A stretch of DNA of 35,120 nt, from assembly GCA_963848085.1 (NCBI GenBank), contig CAWKCE010000009.1:1-35120 (forward strand), written 5' to 3'. Every line of letters begins with the position of its first letter. Within the stretch, counting starts at the first letter, position 1. Below are positions 25,971 to 33,559 of the stretch, in pieces. Origin of the DNA: CAWKCE01 sp032127035. Its GTDB lineage: Bacteria; Actinomycetota; Actinomycetes; JAHEKZ01. The notes beneath the pieces were generated by a model. The model was not told the DNA's origin. It did not search any database and saw only the letters and a program-made list of their open reading frames with translations. Made by a program: the position numbers and the translations under genes.

Positions 25971-26084
25971 GTGATCCCCCATTCCCGCACGATGCTAGAT
26001 GGCTACGCCAGGAGGGGGATCAGCACCGGGGTCGGCGTCACCAATCGGAGCAGTCCGGCAGAATCGACGGCCAGGGGGTGATCC

Positions 26085-27251
26085 ATGCGGGTCATGTATG
26101 TCATCGACTCGCTCGGGGCGGGTGGCGCCGAGCGGTCGCTGGCCGAGATGCTGGCGCCGCTCGAGGAACGCGGGGTCCAGACCCTGGTCGTGTGCCTGGA
26201 GCACCGTCGCGAGGGGTTCCACGACGAGGTCGCGGCCAGCCACGACGTCCGGGTCCTGCCCGAGGAGTCGGACGCCCGGAGGGTGGTGCCGCTGCGCCGG
26301 CTGATCGGTCAGTGGCGGCCGGACATCGTCCACAGCACGCTGATCCGGGCGGATCTGGTGGCTCGCTTCGCGACAGCACGGACCGACGCGCTTCACCTGA
26401 CGAGTCTGGTCAACACCACCTACGACCCGGAACGGCTTCTCGACCCGCATGTGAATCGGCGCGGCCTAGAGGCGGTCCGTCGCCTTGACGGCTTCACGGC
26501 CCGGCACCTGACACAGCACTTCCACGCCATCACCCACGCCGTGGCGGAGTCCAACGTCAGGGCTCTGGGCATCGATCCTGAGCGGATCACCGTGATCCCC
26601 CGTGGGCGGGATGAGAGGCGCCTCGGAGAGCCGTCGCCTGCGCGCAAGGCCGCCGCCCGCGCGTCCCTCGGGATCCCTCAAGAAGCGGAGGTGATCGTTC
26701 ATGTCGGGCGCCACGAGGGCCAGAAGGCGATCCCTGACCTGGTTAGGGCAGTTGCGGTCCTCGTCTATCGCGGTCGACCTGCGCTCTTACTGCAAGTCGG
26801 TCGTGAGGGCAATGACACCAGGAAGATCCAGGCAACCATTGCCGCAGAAGGGATGCGGGGCAGTGTCCTCCTGATGGGTCACCGTGAAGACGTTCCAGAG
26901 ATGCTGGCCGCAAGTGATGTATTCGCGTTTCCGTCGCTATACGAAGGACTAGGAGGCTCGGTGATCGAGGCCATGGCGCTGGGCTTGCCTATCGTCGCGT
27001 CCAGGATTCCGGCGCTCACGGAGATCCTCGAGGAAGGGAGCAACTCCAAGATGGCGGACGTCGGTGATTGGCGGGATCTGGCCGATCGTCTCGATGAATT
27101 GCTGTCGGACTCGCCGGCAAGGGCTTTGTGGGGCCTTCACAGTCGAAGAGCCTTCCTTACGTCATACACTCTCGATCGAGCAGTGACGCGCATGATCGAG
27201 ATGTACGTAGCAATCGGTGGGCTTGAGGTGCGCGAGCGCCCAGGCGGGTAA
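26085..27251 (+). CDS. GT4-family glycosyltransferase
   Basis: 388 aa from ATG 26085 (AGGGGG upstream). The N-terminal RVMYVIDSLGAGGAERSLAE is the GT4 acceptor-domain start. The donor domain has ITVIPRGRDERRLGE, VIVHVGRHEGQKAIPDLVRA, LMGHREDVPEMLAASDVFAF and SLYEGLGGSVIEAMALGLPI with the E-x7-E acid pair. The usual 'LVPPGD' loop is altered to SKMADVGDWRDLA. The first half is very GC-rich and codon-biased like the operons to the left; from about 26700 onward the codon use is more relaxed, like the genes to the right, which suggests a composition border inside the gene. It converges on the pyruvyl transferase gene, and the 141-bp gap shows no strong terminator. Confidence 0.88.
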   Translation: MRVMYVIDSLGAGGAERSLAEMLAPLEERGVQTLVVCLEHRREGFHDEVAASHDVRVLPEESDARRVVPLRRLIGQWRPDIVHSTLIRADLVARFATARTDALHLTSLVNTTYDPERLLDPHVNRRGLEAVRRLDGFTARHLTQHFHAITHAVAESNVRALGIDPERITVIPRGRDERRLGEPSPARKAAARASLGIPQEAEVIVHVGRHEGQKAIPDLVRAVAVLVYRGRPALLLQVGREGNDTRKIQATIAAEGMRGSVLLMGHREDVPEMLAASDVFAFPSLYEGLGGSVIEAMALGLPIVASRIPALTEILEEGSNSKMADVGDWRDLADRLDELLSDSPARALWGLHSRRAFLTSYTLDRAVTRMIEMYVAIGGLEVRERPGG

Positions 27252-27392
27252 CGGTCAACCTGGATGAGCATCGGCCACCTGCCGGCTGGACGAATCCACA
27301 GTTGGCTGGACGCACTTTGAAGCAGCAATGCCCGCCCTGGCTGAGCGTGTTCCCTGAAGGGTCCGGCGTCGGTAGCAGTGGTGGTGTCGAAC

Positions 27393-28652
27393 CTAGGATT
27401 GATAGCGCCCTAGCAAGTCTCCGAGGCGACGCGAGTAGCTTTGAGCCTCAGCGCGGACGGAGTCCGCTACGTGCAGGAGTGTCGTGCGGTGTTCTGCCGT
27501 CTCTTTGGCGACTTCCACGACGCGACCCGAAAGGTCGGCTACCTCCACTGCTTTCGCCGGGACGACCCATGAGTCAGGGGCTCCGAAGGAGGCGTATACG
27601 CCCTCGGTCTTGGTCCCATCGATAGAGACTGCGATTGCGGGTGTTCCGGATGACAAAGAGAAGATGGCCGCGTGAAGTCGTGCAGTGACGACCACAGCAG
27701 CTCCGGCGTAGAGCGCGCGCAACTCGTCAGGCGACCAGTCGTTACCCGTGTCTGCGCACGGGGCTCCTAGCGCCTCCATGAAGATTTCTTCCGGTTCAGA
27801 GGCGGAATTGAGGACCTGTCGTGCGACGACAATCCGGTGAACCAGACCGGAGATCAGGAGCGCCTCCGCCGCTCTGACTTGCGCATCAAGAATGACATCC
27901 GAGTTGGCCGTTGCACCATCCCAACGGAGTACGAAGCAGGCGTACGTTTCATCGCCTAGTGACAGCCGGGATCGCGCCTGCTGAACTTCGAACACGGTGG
28001 GCTGGGGCAGCGAGAAGGCGATATCCGGCAGCAGGCAAAGGCTATCGTCGCTGACTCCGATTCTCTTTGCCCACTGATATGAATACTGATCCCTCGTGAC
28101 CACGAGAGAGATTCGGCGCAGCACCCACCCATTGGCGAGCTTGGATGGCCAACTCCTGTAGGGGCCGACTGACGTCGGCGAGGTGGCCGTTGGAATGCCC
28201 AGCCTGTGCGCATACACCAGGGGGAAGACCGTTTGCCAGAAGCCCAACATGGATCCAAAGGATGGACGTTCAACGAATACAAAGCCGCCTTTGCTGATGA
28301 CCAGACTGGCACCAGCAACATCCCTGAGCCCCGATGGGACCCATCGGGAGTTTGGAAGCGCCAGGCAGACAGCAGAGCGGAGTAGTGCTCGAATTCCAGG
28401 CGCCGGCCCTGACTCTGGCAGCAATCCCGAGGGCGAAAGCCTGAGTTCTGGAAATGTGGCGAGGGTGAATGCGTGGGTCAGTCTTGGGTCATCGCCCTTC
28501 GCTCCTATTGATGTCCCCGTGGTGACCGTGCCGATCCTTTGCGCCGCCCGGCATGTGGCGATTGTGATTGCGGCGCCGCCTCGGTTCAAATCCCCGAAGA
28601 TGTTGGAAACGTGAATGCGCGGACGACTCGGAACCCTCGGTTTGTCGGGCAT
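27393..28652 (-). CDS. Polysaccharide pyruvyl transferase family protein
   Basis: 419 aa. ATG 28652 follows GGAGGAG. The N-terminus INVSN-like IHVSNIFGDLNRGGAAITIA matches the start of PF04230 enzymes. The conserved C-terminal block VVVTARLHAAIFSLSSGTPA, then IAVSIDGTKTEGVY, contains the R-x-H and the G-x-P-x-I-x-x motif. The family transfers pyruvate from phosphoenolpyruvate to a sugar in the repeat unit, giving an acidic ketal. No membrane segment is evident. The gene has lower GC than the coupled operons to the left. Its position between a GT4 and a flippase supports a role in repeat-unit decoration. Confidence 0.85.
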   Translation of the reverse strand: MPDKPRVPSRPRIHVSNIFGDLNRGGAAITIATCRAAQRIGTVTTGTSIGAKGDDPRLTHAFTLATFPELRLSPSGLLPESGPAPGIRALLRSAVCLALPNSRWVPSGLRDVAGASLVISKGGFVFVERPSFGSMLGFWQTVFPLVYAHRLGIPTATSPTSVGPYRSWPSKLANGWVLRRISLVVTRDQYSYQWAKRIGVSDDSLCLLPDIAFSLPQPTVFEVQQARSRLSLGDETYACFVLRWDGATANSDVILDAQVRAAEALLISGLVHRIVVARQVLNSASEPEEIFMEALGAPCADTGNDWSPDELRALYAGAAVVVTARLHAAIFSLSSGTPAIAVSIDGTKTEGVYASFGAPDSWVVPAKAVEVADLSGRVVEVAKETAEHRTTLLHVADSVRAEAQSYSRRLGDLLGRYQS

Positions 28653-28777
28653 GCGGCTCCTCCGCGGGTCATATCCATGGTGATGGATGACGACGGCACC
28701 AGGTGATCTGCGGGTTGGACTCTAGGCATTTCTCGCGGTCCGCGTCACCTCCTTGAGTGTGGTGGGGGGAGGGGACG

Positions 28778-28927
28778 ATGCGATCCAGTCGTGAAGTGAC
28801 CAGGGCCTACCGGCACTGGTGGCGGCGCATTTTGGTCCATGCGTCATGCCCGCCCGGGCAGGAGAGCGCCGACCTGGCGGACCAGGCGGACGCGGTCGTG
28901 GAGATCCCCGCCACGGTGGCGCGTTGA
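28778..28927 (+). CDS. Possible 49-aa small protein
   Basis: ATG 28778 is preceded by GGGGGAGGGGAC, a strong ribosome site. The frame reads MRSSREVTRAYRHWWRRILV and ends EIPATVAR at the TGA 28925-28927. It has an unusual Trp/Arg cluster and one Cys. No relative was recognised, and it may be a decayed N-terminus. It sits within the 342-bp gap (28653-28994) between pyruvyl transferase and flippase; I see nothing else clear in that gap. Confidence 0.3.
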   Translation: MRSSREVTRAYRHWWRRILVHASCPPGQESADLADQADAVVEIPATVAR

Positions 28928-28994
28928 CGGATCCCAACTGCGCCGCGCGACGGGACGTGCCCCTAGTTCGGGCGACATTGACCGACAGGACCTC

Positions 28995-30542
28995 GTGCCG
29001 ACCAAGAACCGGCAGACTCAGCGTGTGATCTCCCAGGATAAGCCAGACCGGCGGGGGGGCGACGAATCGGCTTCTGTACCCGACCGCTCGCAGTCGGTTG
29101 GATCGGTCGCCCGACGAGGTGTCCGGTCGTCGATCGTGGCGCAGGGTTTCACGCAGTTGGGCAGTCTGGCCGCGACGGTCCTTCTCGCGCGTCTGCTCAC
29201 TCCAGCAGACTTCGGCATCGTCGCGCTGACTCAGAGCCTGCTCGGCGCAGCTGCCCTTCTATCGCTGAGCGGGACCAATGCTGCCCTGGTTACTCGAAGG
29301 TCCCAAGTCTCTATTGCATCGGCATCCTACTTCTGGCTGGCTCTCGTGCTGGGTCTTGCCGGAGTTGGCGTCTTCGCGGTGATGGCGGGACCAATCACGC
29401 GTCTCCTTGGGCAACCGGACGCCGCGCCTTACCTCATCGTCCTCTCGTTCTCGTTTGCCTTCGGCCTGTTGGCCTTGGTGCCAAACGCGATGCTTCAGCG
29501 GAGCCTTCGATTTGGCTGGATGAACGCGTCCATCCTCGCTGGAGCCGGAGCCTACTTCGCTTCGGAGGTGGTTCTCGCCTTCGCTGGATGGGGCGCGTGG
29601 GCCGTTATCGCTGGCCAGGTCCTCGGAGCTGCCGTCACTTTGGTTGTGTCAGCTGTGGGCGCACGTTGGAGGCCGAGCCTCCGTTTTTCCCTATCGCTGC
29701 TTCGCGCCGATCTGGCTGTGACGGGTGGGGTCGGACTCGGTCATGCCTTCTCATACGTTCAGAAGAATGCTGACTATTGGGCGGTGAGCCGCATTATCGG
29801 TGGGCCAGCCTTGGGCGCCTACTACGTCGCATACGTCTTGCCCAACATCGTTCGACTCCGCATCTCTGCTGCCCTACGTCAGGTGATGCTGCCGGCCTAC
29901 GCTACGTCCGACTCCGTGGAGGAGAGCGCAAGGATGTGGCGTCAGGCGATCCCAGGTCTGGCTGGTATCGGGCTGCCGGCACTGGTCGGGATCGCGCTCG
30001 TCGCGGATCCACTTGTTCTCCTGTTCTTTGGCGACCAGTGGACTGGATCCATAGCGCCGATGCGGATTCTCACGATTGCCACGGCCCTCGATCTGTTGAT
30101 GGCTGCAGTTGGCACCGTCGCGATTGTTCATCGCCGGATGCGTGGATATGTTGCCGTTTGGGCAATCCGAGGTGTATCGACGCTGTTGCTGGCATTCTTG
30201 GCCGCCCGAATCTGGGAATCCACCACCGCCGTGGCTTGGGCGGTCGCGGTGTCCGCTTTGGTCACGTTGATCATGCAGGAGTTGTTGTTGAGCCGCCCTC
30301 TCGGCATCGGGTTGGGCTCGGTGGGCAAGTCGATCGCCGGGTACCTCGGGCTGTCCGCGGTGATGGCCGCGGCCGTTGGCCTGACCGCAGTGGTCCTACC
30401 GGATGCGACCTCCACTCTGGTCAGACTCGTCACATTGGTGACCATCGGGGCCGCGACCTACCTGGGCGTCGGTTGGCTTGTGGCCCGGCCGCTAATGCGA
30501 CCGGTCATTTCCGATGCACTCGCGGTGGCTCGGGGGCGCTGA
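28995..30542 (+). CDS. Wzx-like polysaccharide flippase (PST/MVF family)
   Basis: About 515 aa. GTG 28995 is preferred because AGGA sits five bases upstream; GTG 29025 is an alternative. After a hydrophilic N-terminal stretch the protein has GVRSSIVAQGFTQLGSLAAT, then VLLARLLTPADFGIVALTQ, the standard first helices of lipopolysaccharide exporters. About twelve further hydrophobic segments follow, including KNADYWAVSRIIGGPALGAY and PALVGIALVADPLVLLFFG. It would move the undecaprenyl-linked repeat unit across the membrane. GC content is lower than in the 2.5-16 kb region. The next gene downstream has its own promoter. Confidence 0.88.
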   Translation: MPTKNRQTQRVISQDKPDRRGGDESASVPDRSQSVGSVARRGVRSSIVAQGFTQLGSLAATVLLARLLTPADFGIVALTQSLLGAAALLSLSGTNAALVTRRSQVSIASASYFWLALVLGLAGVGVFAVMAGPITRLLGQPDAAPYLIVLSFSFAFGLLALVPNAMLQRSLRFGWMNASILAGAGAYFASEVVLAFAGWGAWAVIAGQVLGAAVTLVVSAVGARWRPSLRFSLSLLRADLAVTGGVGLGHAFSYVQKNADYWAVSRIIGGPALGAYYVAYVLPNIVRLRISAALRQVMLPAYATSDSVEESARMWRQAIPGLAGIGLPALVGIALVADPLVLLFFGDQWTGSIAPMRILTIATALDLLMAAVGTVAIVHRRMRGYVAVWAIRGVSTLLLAFLAARIWESTTAVAWAVAVSALVTLIMQELLLSRPLGIGLGSVGKSIAGYLGLSAVMAAAVGLTAVVLPDATSTLVRLVTLVTIGAATYLGVGWLVARPLMRPVISDALAVARGR

Positions 30543-30583
30543 GTCTCCGAGCAGGAGCCGCCGAACTCGGGATGGCCGGCGAT

Positions 30584-30634
30584 AGAACATGACGCAGAAT
30601 GTGTAGGGCGTACCCGGGCGTCAGCGCCTAACGT
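30584..30634 (+). promoter_or_regulatory. Shared palindrome promoter, copy C (Tat gene at 30663)
   Basis: AGAA (30584-30587), 14 nt, TGTA. The core CGCAGAATGTGTAG is at 30593-30606. TAACGT (30629-30634) lies exactly 24 nt after the ATGTGT that replaces TTGCGT. It is the least perfect palindrome of the six, but the spacing is kept. Confidence 0.65.
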
Positions 30635-30662
30635 GATGCATACGCCTAGTCGGGGAGTCAGC

Positions 30663-30791
30663 ATGTCCGAGCAGAAGTCATCCATGAGTCGCCGCCGCCT
30701 CTTGGCGGGAGCCGGGGCAGGAGCTGCAGCCGTGTGGGCGGCTCCCGCGGTGACTACGCTCGGTGGTGCTGCCTTCGCAGCGGGTAGTTGC
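30663..30791 (+). repeat. Leader-coding repeat, copy 1
   Basis: The 129 bp encoding the Tat leader up to Cys43 match 33431-33559 with nine differences, eight of them silent. The homologous segment at 31568 encodes the same residues 9-43 with many more silent changes. The mature-domain DNA is far more diverged. Confidence 0.85.
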
Positions 30792-31313
30792 GTGAGGGAC
30801 CAGACGCTGTTCGAGTTCATCACCGGTAATCTGACTTCCCCAGCGAAGCAGCCGTCCGCGAACGTGGCCGGGCCGTTCGTCGCAGGTGGGACGTTGGCTC
30901 TCACCTCCGGCCAGGTCGATTTGGTGGGCGCGGGGACCGACTTCACAGCTGCCCAATTCCCGACAGAGACAAGCATCGACCTGACCGGCACGTACCCGGC
31001 AGGAACGGCGGGTCCGGTGGTCTCCGTCCTCACGGCCCAGGGGCTCGCGCTCCCGGCTGGTGCGTACATCGTGGAGCTGGAGTACTACGGATCGGTGCCG
31101 GGAGAGAACCTCGGGAACCGCATCGTCGTCGAGATCGGTTCCACGACGATCATCGACACCGGAACGGTTCTCGCGGTCGGAGGCCAGTACTCGGCAAGCG
31201 GATCCCTGGGCTCGGCAAATGGGGCGCTCACCCTGACGCACACCAGTCTCAGCAGTGACAACCGTGGCCTCTTCCTCAAGCGTCTCGCGGTGTACTCCGC
31301 GACTTGCCAGTAG
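30663..31313 (+). CDS. Tat-exported surface protein, paralogue 1
   Basis: 216 aa from ATG 30663 (GGGGAG upstream). A GTG start at 30633 is open but lies in the -10 box, so it is rejected. Residues 9-14 are SRRRLL. The leader has V24-W-A-A-P28 and predicted cleavage after A39 (AFA/AGS), with Cys43 four residues into the mature chain. The mature beta-rich domain has VDLVGAGTDF, an Asp-Leu-Thr-Gly turn, AYIVELEYYGSVPGENLGN and the terminal GLFLKRLAVYSATCQ. The only two Cys are Cys43 and the one in ATCQ, so an N-to-C disulfide is likely. I do not recognise a named domain. Residues 9-43 are identical to paralogues 2 and 3. Confidence 0.85.
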   Translation: MSEQKSSMSRRRLLAGAGAGAAAVWAAPAVTTLGGAAFAAGSCVRDQTLFEFITGNLTSPAKQPSANVAGPFVAGGTLALTSGQVDLVGAGTDFTAAQFPTETSIDLTGTYPAGTAGPVVSVLTAQGLALPAGAYIVELEYYGSVPGENLGNRIVVEIGSTTIIDTGTVLAVGGQYSASGSLGSANGALTLTHTSLSSDNRGLFLKRLAVYSATCQ

Positions 31314-31487
31314 GCGGCGGCAGGCTGATCGGAGCGAGGCGCGGCCTCTTCTCTACGCCGACTGCTTGTTGCGGATTGCCAAGTTCAACGCGATGGACGG
31401 AACCGGCGCCGGCTGATAGCCCGGCGACGAGTGGGCGCTCGAAGCGGCGGCCCGAGGCGGGTGTGGCCCGAGCGTACGTCGCGCGGG

Positions 31488-31538
31488 GGAAGATGCCGCA
31501 GATTGCGTAGGGCCACCACGGGCGGGGACGCATAGCCT
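31488..31538 (+). promoter_or_regulatory. Shared palindrome promoter, copy B (Tat gene at 31568)
   Basis: GGAA (31488-31491), 14 nt, CGTA. The core CGCAGATTGCGTAG is at 31497-31510, a perfect CGCA-GAT-TGCG palindrome. TAGCCT (31533-31538) lies exactly 24 nt after TTGCGT. The 254-bp gap from 31314 to the gene contains no other clear feature apart from a weak GAGGC/GCCTC hairpin near 31343. Confidence 0.7.
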
Positions 31539-31567
31539 GGGTGCCAGCCGAGCCGGGGAGTGCCAAC

Positions 31568-32194
31568 ATGTCAGAGTCCAGCTCGTCCATTAGCCGTCGC
31601 CGCCTCCTGGCGGGCGCCGGGGCCGGCGCTGCCGCCGTTTGGGCTGCCCCAGCCGTGACCACTCTCGGTGGTGCTGCGTTCGCAGCAGGCAGCTGCGTGA
31701 AGGGAGCGCCGGCCTTCACCTTCCGGATGCCGAACGCCACCCCCGCCATCGGCACGGCGCTCGGTGTGGGGACTGTGTTCAGCGACGGGTCGGACGCGCT
31801 GACGGTGAGCCAGGGCAATGTCGACGTGGTGGGGCCAGGCACGGAGTGGATCGCCGGCTACACCCCGGTGGTGACGATGGACCTGACCGGTACCGGCGCG
31901 GTGACGGTGACGACGCTGACCGGACCGGTCTTGCCGGCTGGCGCCTACATCGTGGAGCTGGACGTGTACGGCGCCATCACTGGAGGTCAGCCGGGCAACA
32001 ACCAGGCTGTGGTGAACGTCGGCGCCTCGGCGGTCGTGGACACCGGGTTCCCGGCCAACGGAACCTCCACACTCAGCTCATTCTCCGGTACCTCCGCCAA
32101 CGGCGGCCAGCTCACGCTGGTGCACACCAGTCCCCAGGACAACCAAGGACTGTTCCTCAGGCGGCTCGAGGTGTTCTCCGCGACTTGCCAGTAG
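31568..32194 (+). CDS. Tat-exported surface protein, paralogue 2
   Basis: 208 aa from ATG 31568 (GGGGAG upstream). The first eight residues differ from paralogues 1 and 3 (MSESSSSI) but residues 9-43 are identical to both. The mature domain has TFRMPNATPAIGTALGVGTV, VDVVGPGTEW, AYIVELDVYGAITGGQPGNN and the ending GLFLRRLEVFSATCQ. Its only Cys are Cys43 and that of ATCQ. A decayed near-copy lies at 34222-34611. It is convergent with the Cys-rich CarboxypepD_reg-like gene at 32735, the two ends sharing a hairpin. Confidence 0.85.
   Translation: MSESSSSISRRRLLAGAGAGAAAVWAAPAVTTLGGAAFAAGSCVKGAPAFTFRMPNATPAIGTALGVGTVFSDGSDALTVSQGNVDVVGPGTEWIAGYTPVVTMDLTGTGAVTVTTLTGPVLPAGAYIVELDVYGAITGGQPGNNQAVVNVGASAVVDTGFPANGTSTLSSFSGTSANGGQLTLVHTSPQDNQGLFLRRLEVFSATCQ
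32039..32123 (+). repeat. Duplicated 85-bp segment, copy 1
   Basis: It matches 34461-34545 with only four differences. It encodes DTGFPANGTSTLSSFSGTSA within paralogue 2. The second copy lies in a broken gene at the right edge. Confidence 0.9.
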
Positions 32195-32219
32195 GGGGAG
32201 ACGACTCCACGCTCGCGCC

Positions 32220-32249
32220 CCCGGGTAGGCCGGTGGCCGCCTATCCGGG
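32220..32249. terminator. Bidirectional hairpin between convergent Tat genes
   Basis: CCGGGTAGGC (32221-32230) pairs with GCCTATCCGG (32239-32248) with one G-U pair and an eight-base loop. It lies between the two convergent stops and overlaps the end of the minus-strand gene. Confidence 0.5.
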
Positions 32250-32735
32250 ACAAGGGCTGAGGACGCTCCCGGGCGGGTTGAAGCAGGCGCAGACTCTTCC
32301 GCTGCACGGGGGACCCAGCTGGAAGTCTTGCGTCTGACCGATCCCGGTGACGATGGTGACGTTGGCGCCATCTTGGCTGTACTCGGTGGAGGGGCAGTCG
32401 CCGGCGCGCACGGTCTGCAGGCCTGCGGGCAGGCACAGCGTGTACCTACCGTCAGCACCGGTGGTCGACAGGTAGCCGGTGGCGGTGCAGTCCGTGGCCC
32501 CAGGGCCCGGTGTTAGTCCCGTGTACACCCACACCGGCACGCCCACTGCCGGAGCACCCGTCGGGAGCTTCACCAAGCCGGTGAGGCAGCCCTGATCGGG
32601 CGCGGCCGAGCCTGCGGCGGCGGAGCCTGCGGCCAGGGTCTGCAGCGTGGGCGCGGCCCAGGCGGTGCCTGCGGCCACGATCGCCGCACGCTTGAGGAAG
32701 TCTCGTCGACCTCTGTTTCCCGGCGCTTCTGGCAT
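32241..32735 (-). CDS. Tat-exported Cys-rich protein with carboxypeptidase-regulatory-like fold
   Basis: 164 aa from ATG 32735. The leader GRRDFLKRAAIVAAGTAWAA, then PTLQTLA, has the twin arginines and the W-A-A-P motif. Predicted cleavage lies before AGSAAPDQGC. The mature domain reads LTGLVKLPTGAPAVGVPVWV, then GYLSTTGADGRYTLCLPAGL, the pattern of CarboxypepD_reg/Cna-B-like beta-sandwiches (a variable turn, then an 'aDGrYtL-lPaG' edge). It has eight Cys, ending FNPPGSVLSPCPG. Such domains often act as stalks or adhesive modules. A related, broken copy lies at 34689-35120. It has its own palindrome promoter upstream. Confidence 0.8.
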   Translation of the reverse strand: MPEAPGNRGRRDFLKRAAIVAAGTAWAAPTLQTLAAGSAAAGSAAPDQGCLTGLVKLPTGAPAVGVPVWVYTGLTPGPGATDCTATGYLSTTGADGRYTLCLPAGLQTVRAGDCPSTEYSQDGANVTIVTGIGQTQDFQLGPPCSGRVCACFNPPGSVLSPCPG

Positions 32736-32758
32736 AGGTCCCCCTATCGACTCCGGCC

Positions 32759-32810
32759 ATGGTGGGGGAAGCGCCGGGCCTGGGCCGTACGCAATCTGCG
32801 GTGGATTTCG
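32759..32810 (-). promoter_or_regulatory. Shared palindrome promoter, copy D (gene at 32735)
   Basis: Minus strand: CGAA (32810-32807), then the core CGCAGATTGCGTAC (32800-32787), a perfect palindrome arm pair. The hexamer 24 nt after TTGCGT is CACCAT, a poor -10 box, so the -10 of this copy is uncertain. Confidence 0.5.
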
Positions 32811-32864
32811 TCGTCGAGAGGCCGTCGACCGCTCGGGCCGCTGGGGGCCGGCGACGAACGGCGG

Positions 32865-33150
32865 CTAGGCCCGGTTGAGTCGGTGCCCTTGGTCTCCGCG
32901 GGGTGAGGTCGAACTTGGATCGACTCCTTGATGTCGACCAGGGCGCGGTGGCCGCCGCTCTTCCCCGGGGAGGTGACGCAGGCGCTCGGGTACCAGCGGC
33001 AAGCCAGCTCCTTCACCGAGGACACGTCGATCTGCGCTCGTGCAGGTAGTCATCCGGGGCTGGCAGATCGCGGGCGACGAAGCCCCGGCCGGTCGCGGTC
33101 GAGTTGCCCGCCATCGGGGCCTTCTTCGGCTCCGGAACGGACCGGCTGGT
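32865..33150 (-). pseudogene. orn: Oligoribonuclease gene fragment
   Basis: On the minus strand, VPEPKKAPMAGNSTATGRGF and VARDLPAPDDYLHER (about 33138-33035) match the middle of oligoribonuclease (VPEPRKAPMAGN..., ARDMP). After a one-base shift near 33030, IDVSSVKELACRWYPSA and GKSGGHRALVDIKESI follow, the C-terminal exonuclease block with the DEDDh His. The N-terminal part of Orn (WIDCEMTGL) is missing and the C-terminus drifts into unrelated sequence. Orn is normally a single essential chromosomal gene that degrades 2-5 nt RNAs. This fragment has no role that I can see and is probably a relic of duplication or insertion. Confidence 0.7.
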
Positions 33151-33352
33151 GTCGGCCAAGCACCGATCGTGCGCGCCGCGGATCCTGCCTTGGCGGAGGG
33201 TCGGCTCATGCGCAGCCGTGCCCGACGAAGTTCGCCCTCGAGAATGCGGTTTCGATGGCCCGGCACCGCGCCGTCGCGCACCTGCCGACTCTGCGATGGC
33301 GATGTGACGCTGCGGGGGGCGCCCCGGGGGAGGATGACCGAGGTCCAGCGAC

Positions 33353-33403
33353 AGAACATGCCGCAGATTGCGTAGCGCGGTCCTCCCCGGTAGCCCCTAG
33401 CGT
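33353..33403 (+). promoter_or_regulatory. Shared palindrome promoter, copy A (Tat gene at 33431)
   Basis: AGAA (33353-33356), 14 nt, CGTA. The core CGCAGATTGCGTAG is at 33362-33375, identical to copy B. TAGCGT (33398-33403) lies exactly 24 nt after TTGCGT. The start codon follows 27 nt later. Confidence 0.7.
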
Positions 33404-33430
33404 GGGGACCACACAACCCGGGGAGTCAGC

Positions 33431-33559
33431 ATGTCCGAGCAGAAGTCGTCCATCAGTCGCCGCCGCCTCTTGGCCGGAGCCGGGGCAGGAGCTGCAGCCG
33501 TGTGGGCGGCTCCCGCAGTGACTACGCTCGGTGGTGCTGCGTTCGCTGCCGGTAGCTGT
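33431..33559 (+). repeat. Leader-coding repeat, copy 3
   Basis: Matches 30663-30791 (nine differences in 129 bp, eight of them silent). Confidence 0.85.

Noticed and set aside
30780..30791. AGSC after the Tat leader as a lipobox
   Set aside because: The -3 position is Ala rather than Leu/Val/Ile, and a better AxA cleavage site (AFA) lies four residues earlier, so lipoprotein processing is not supported.
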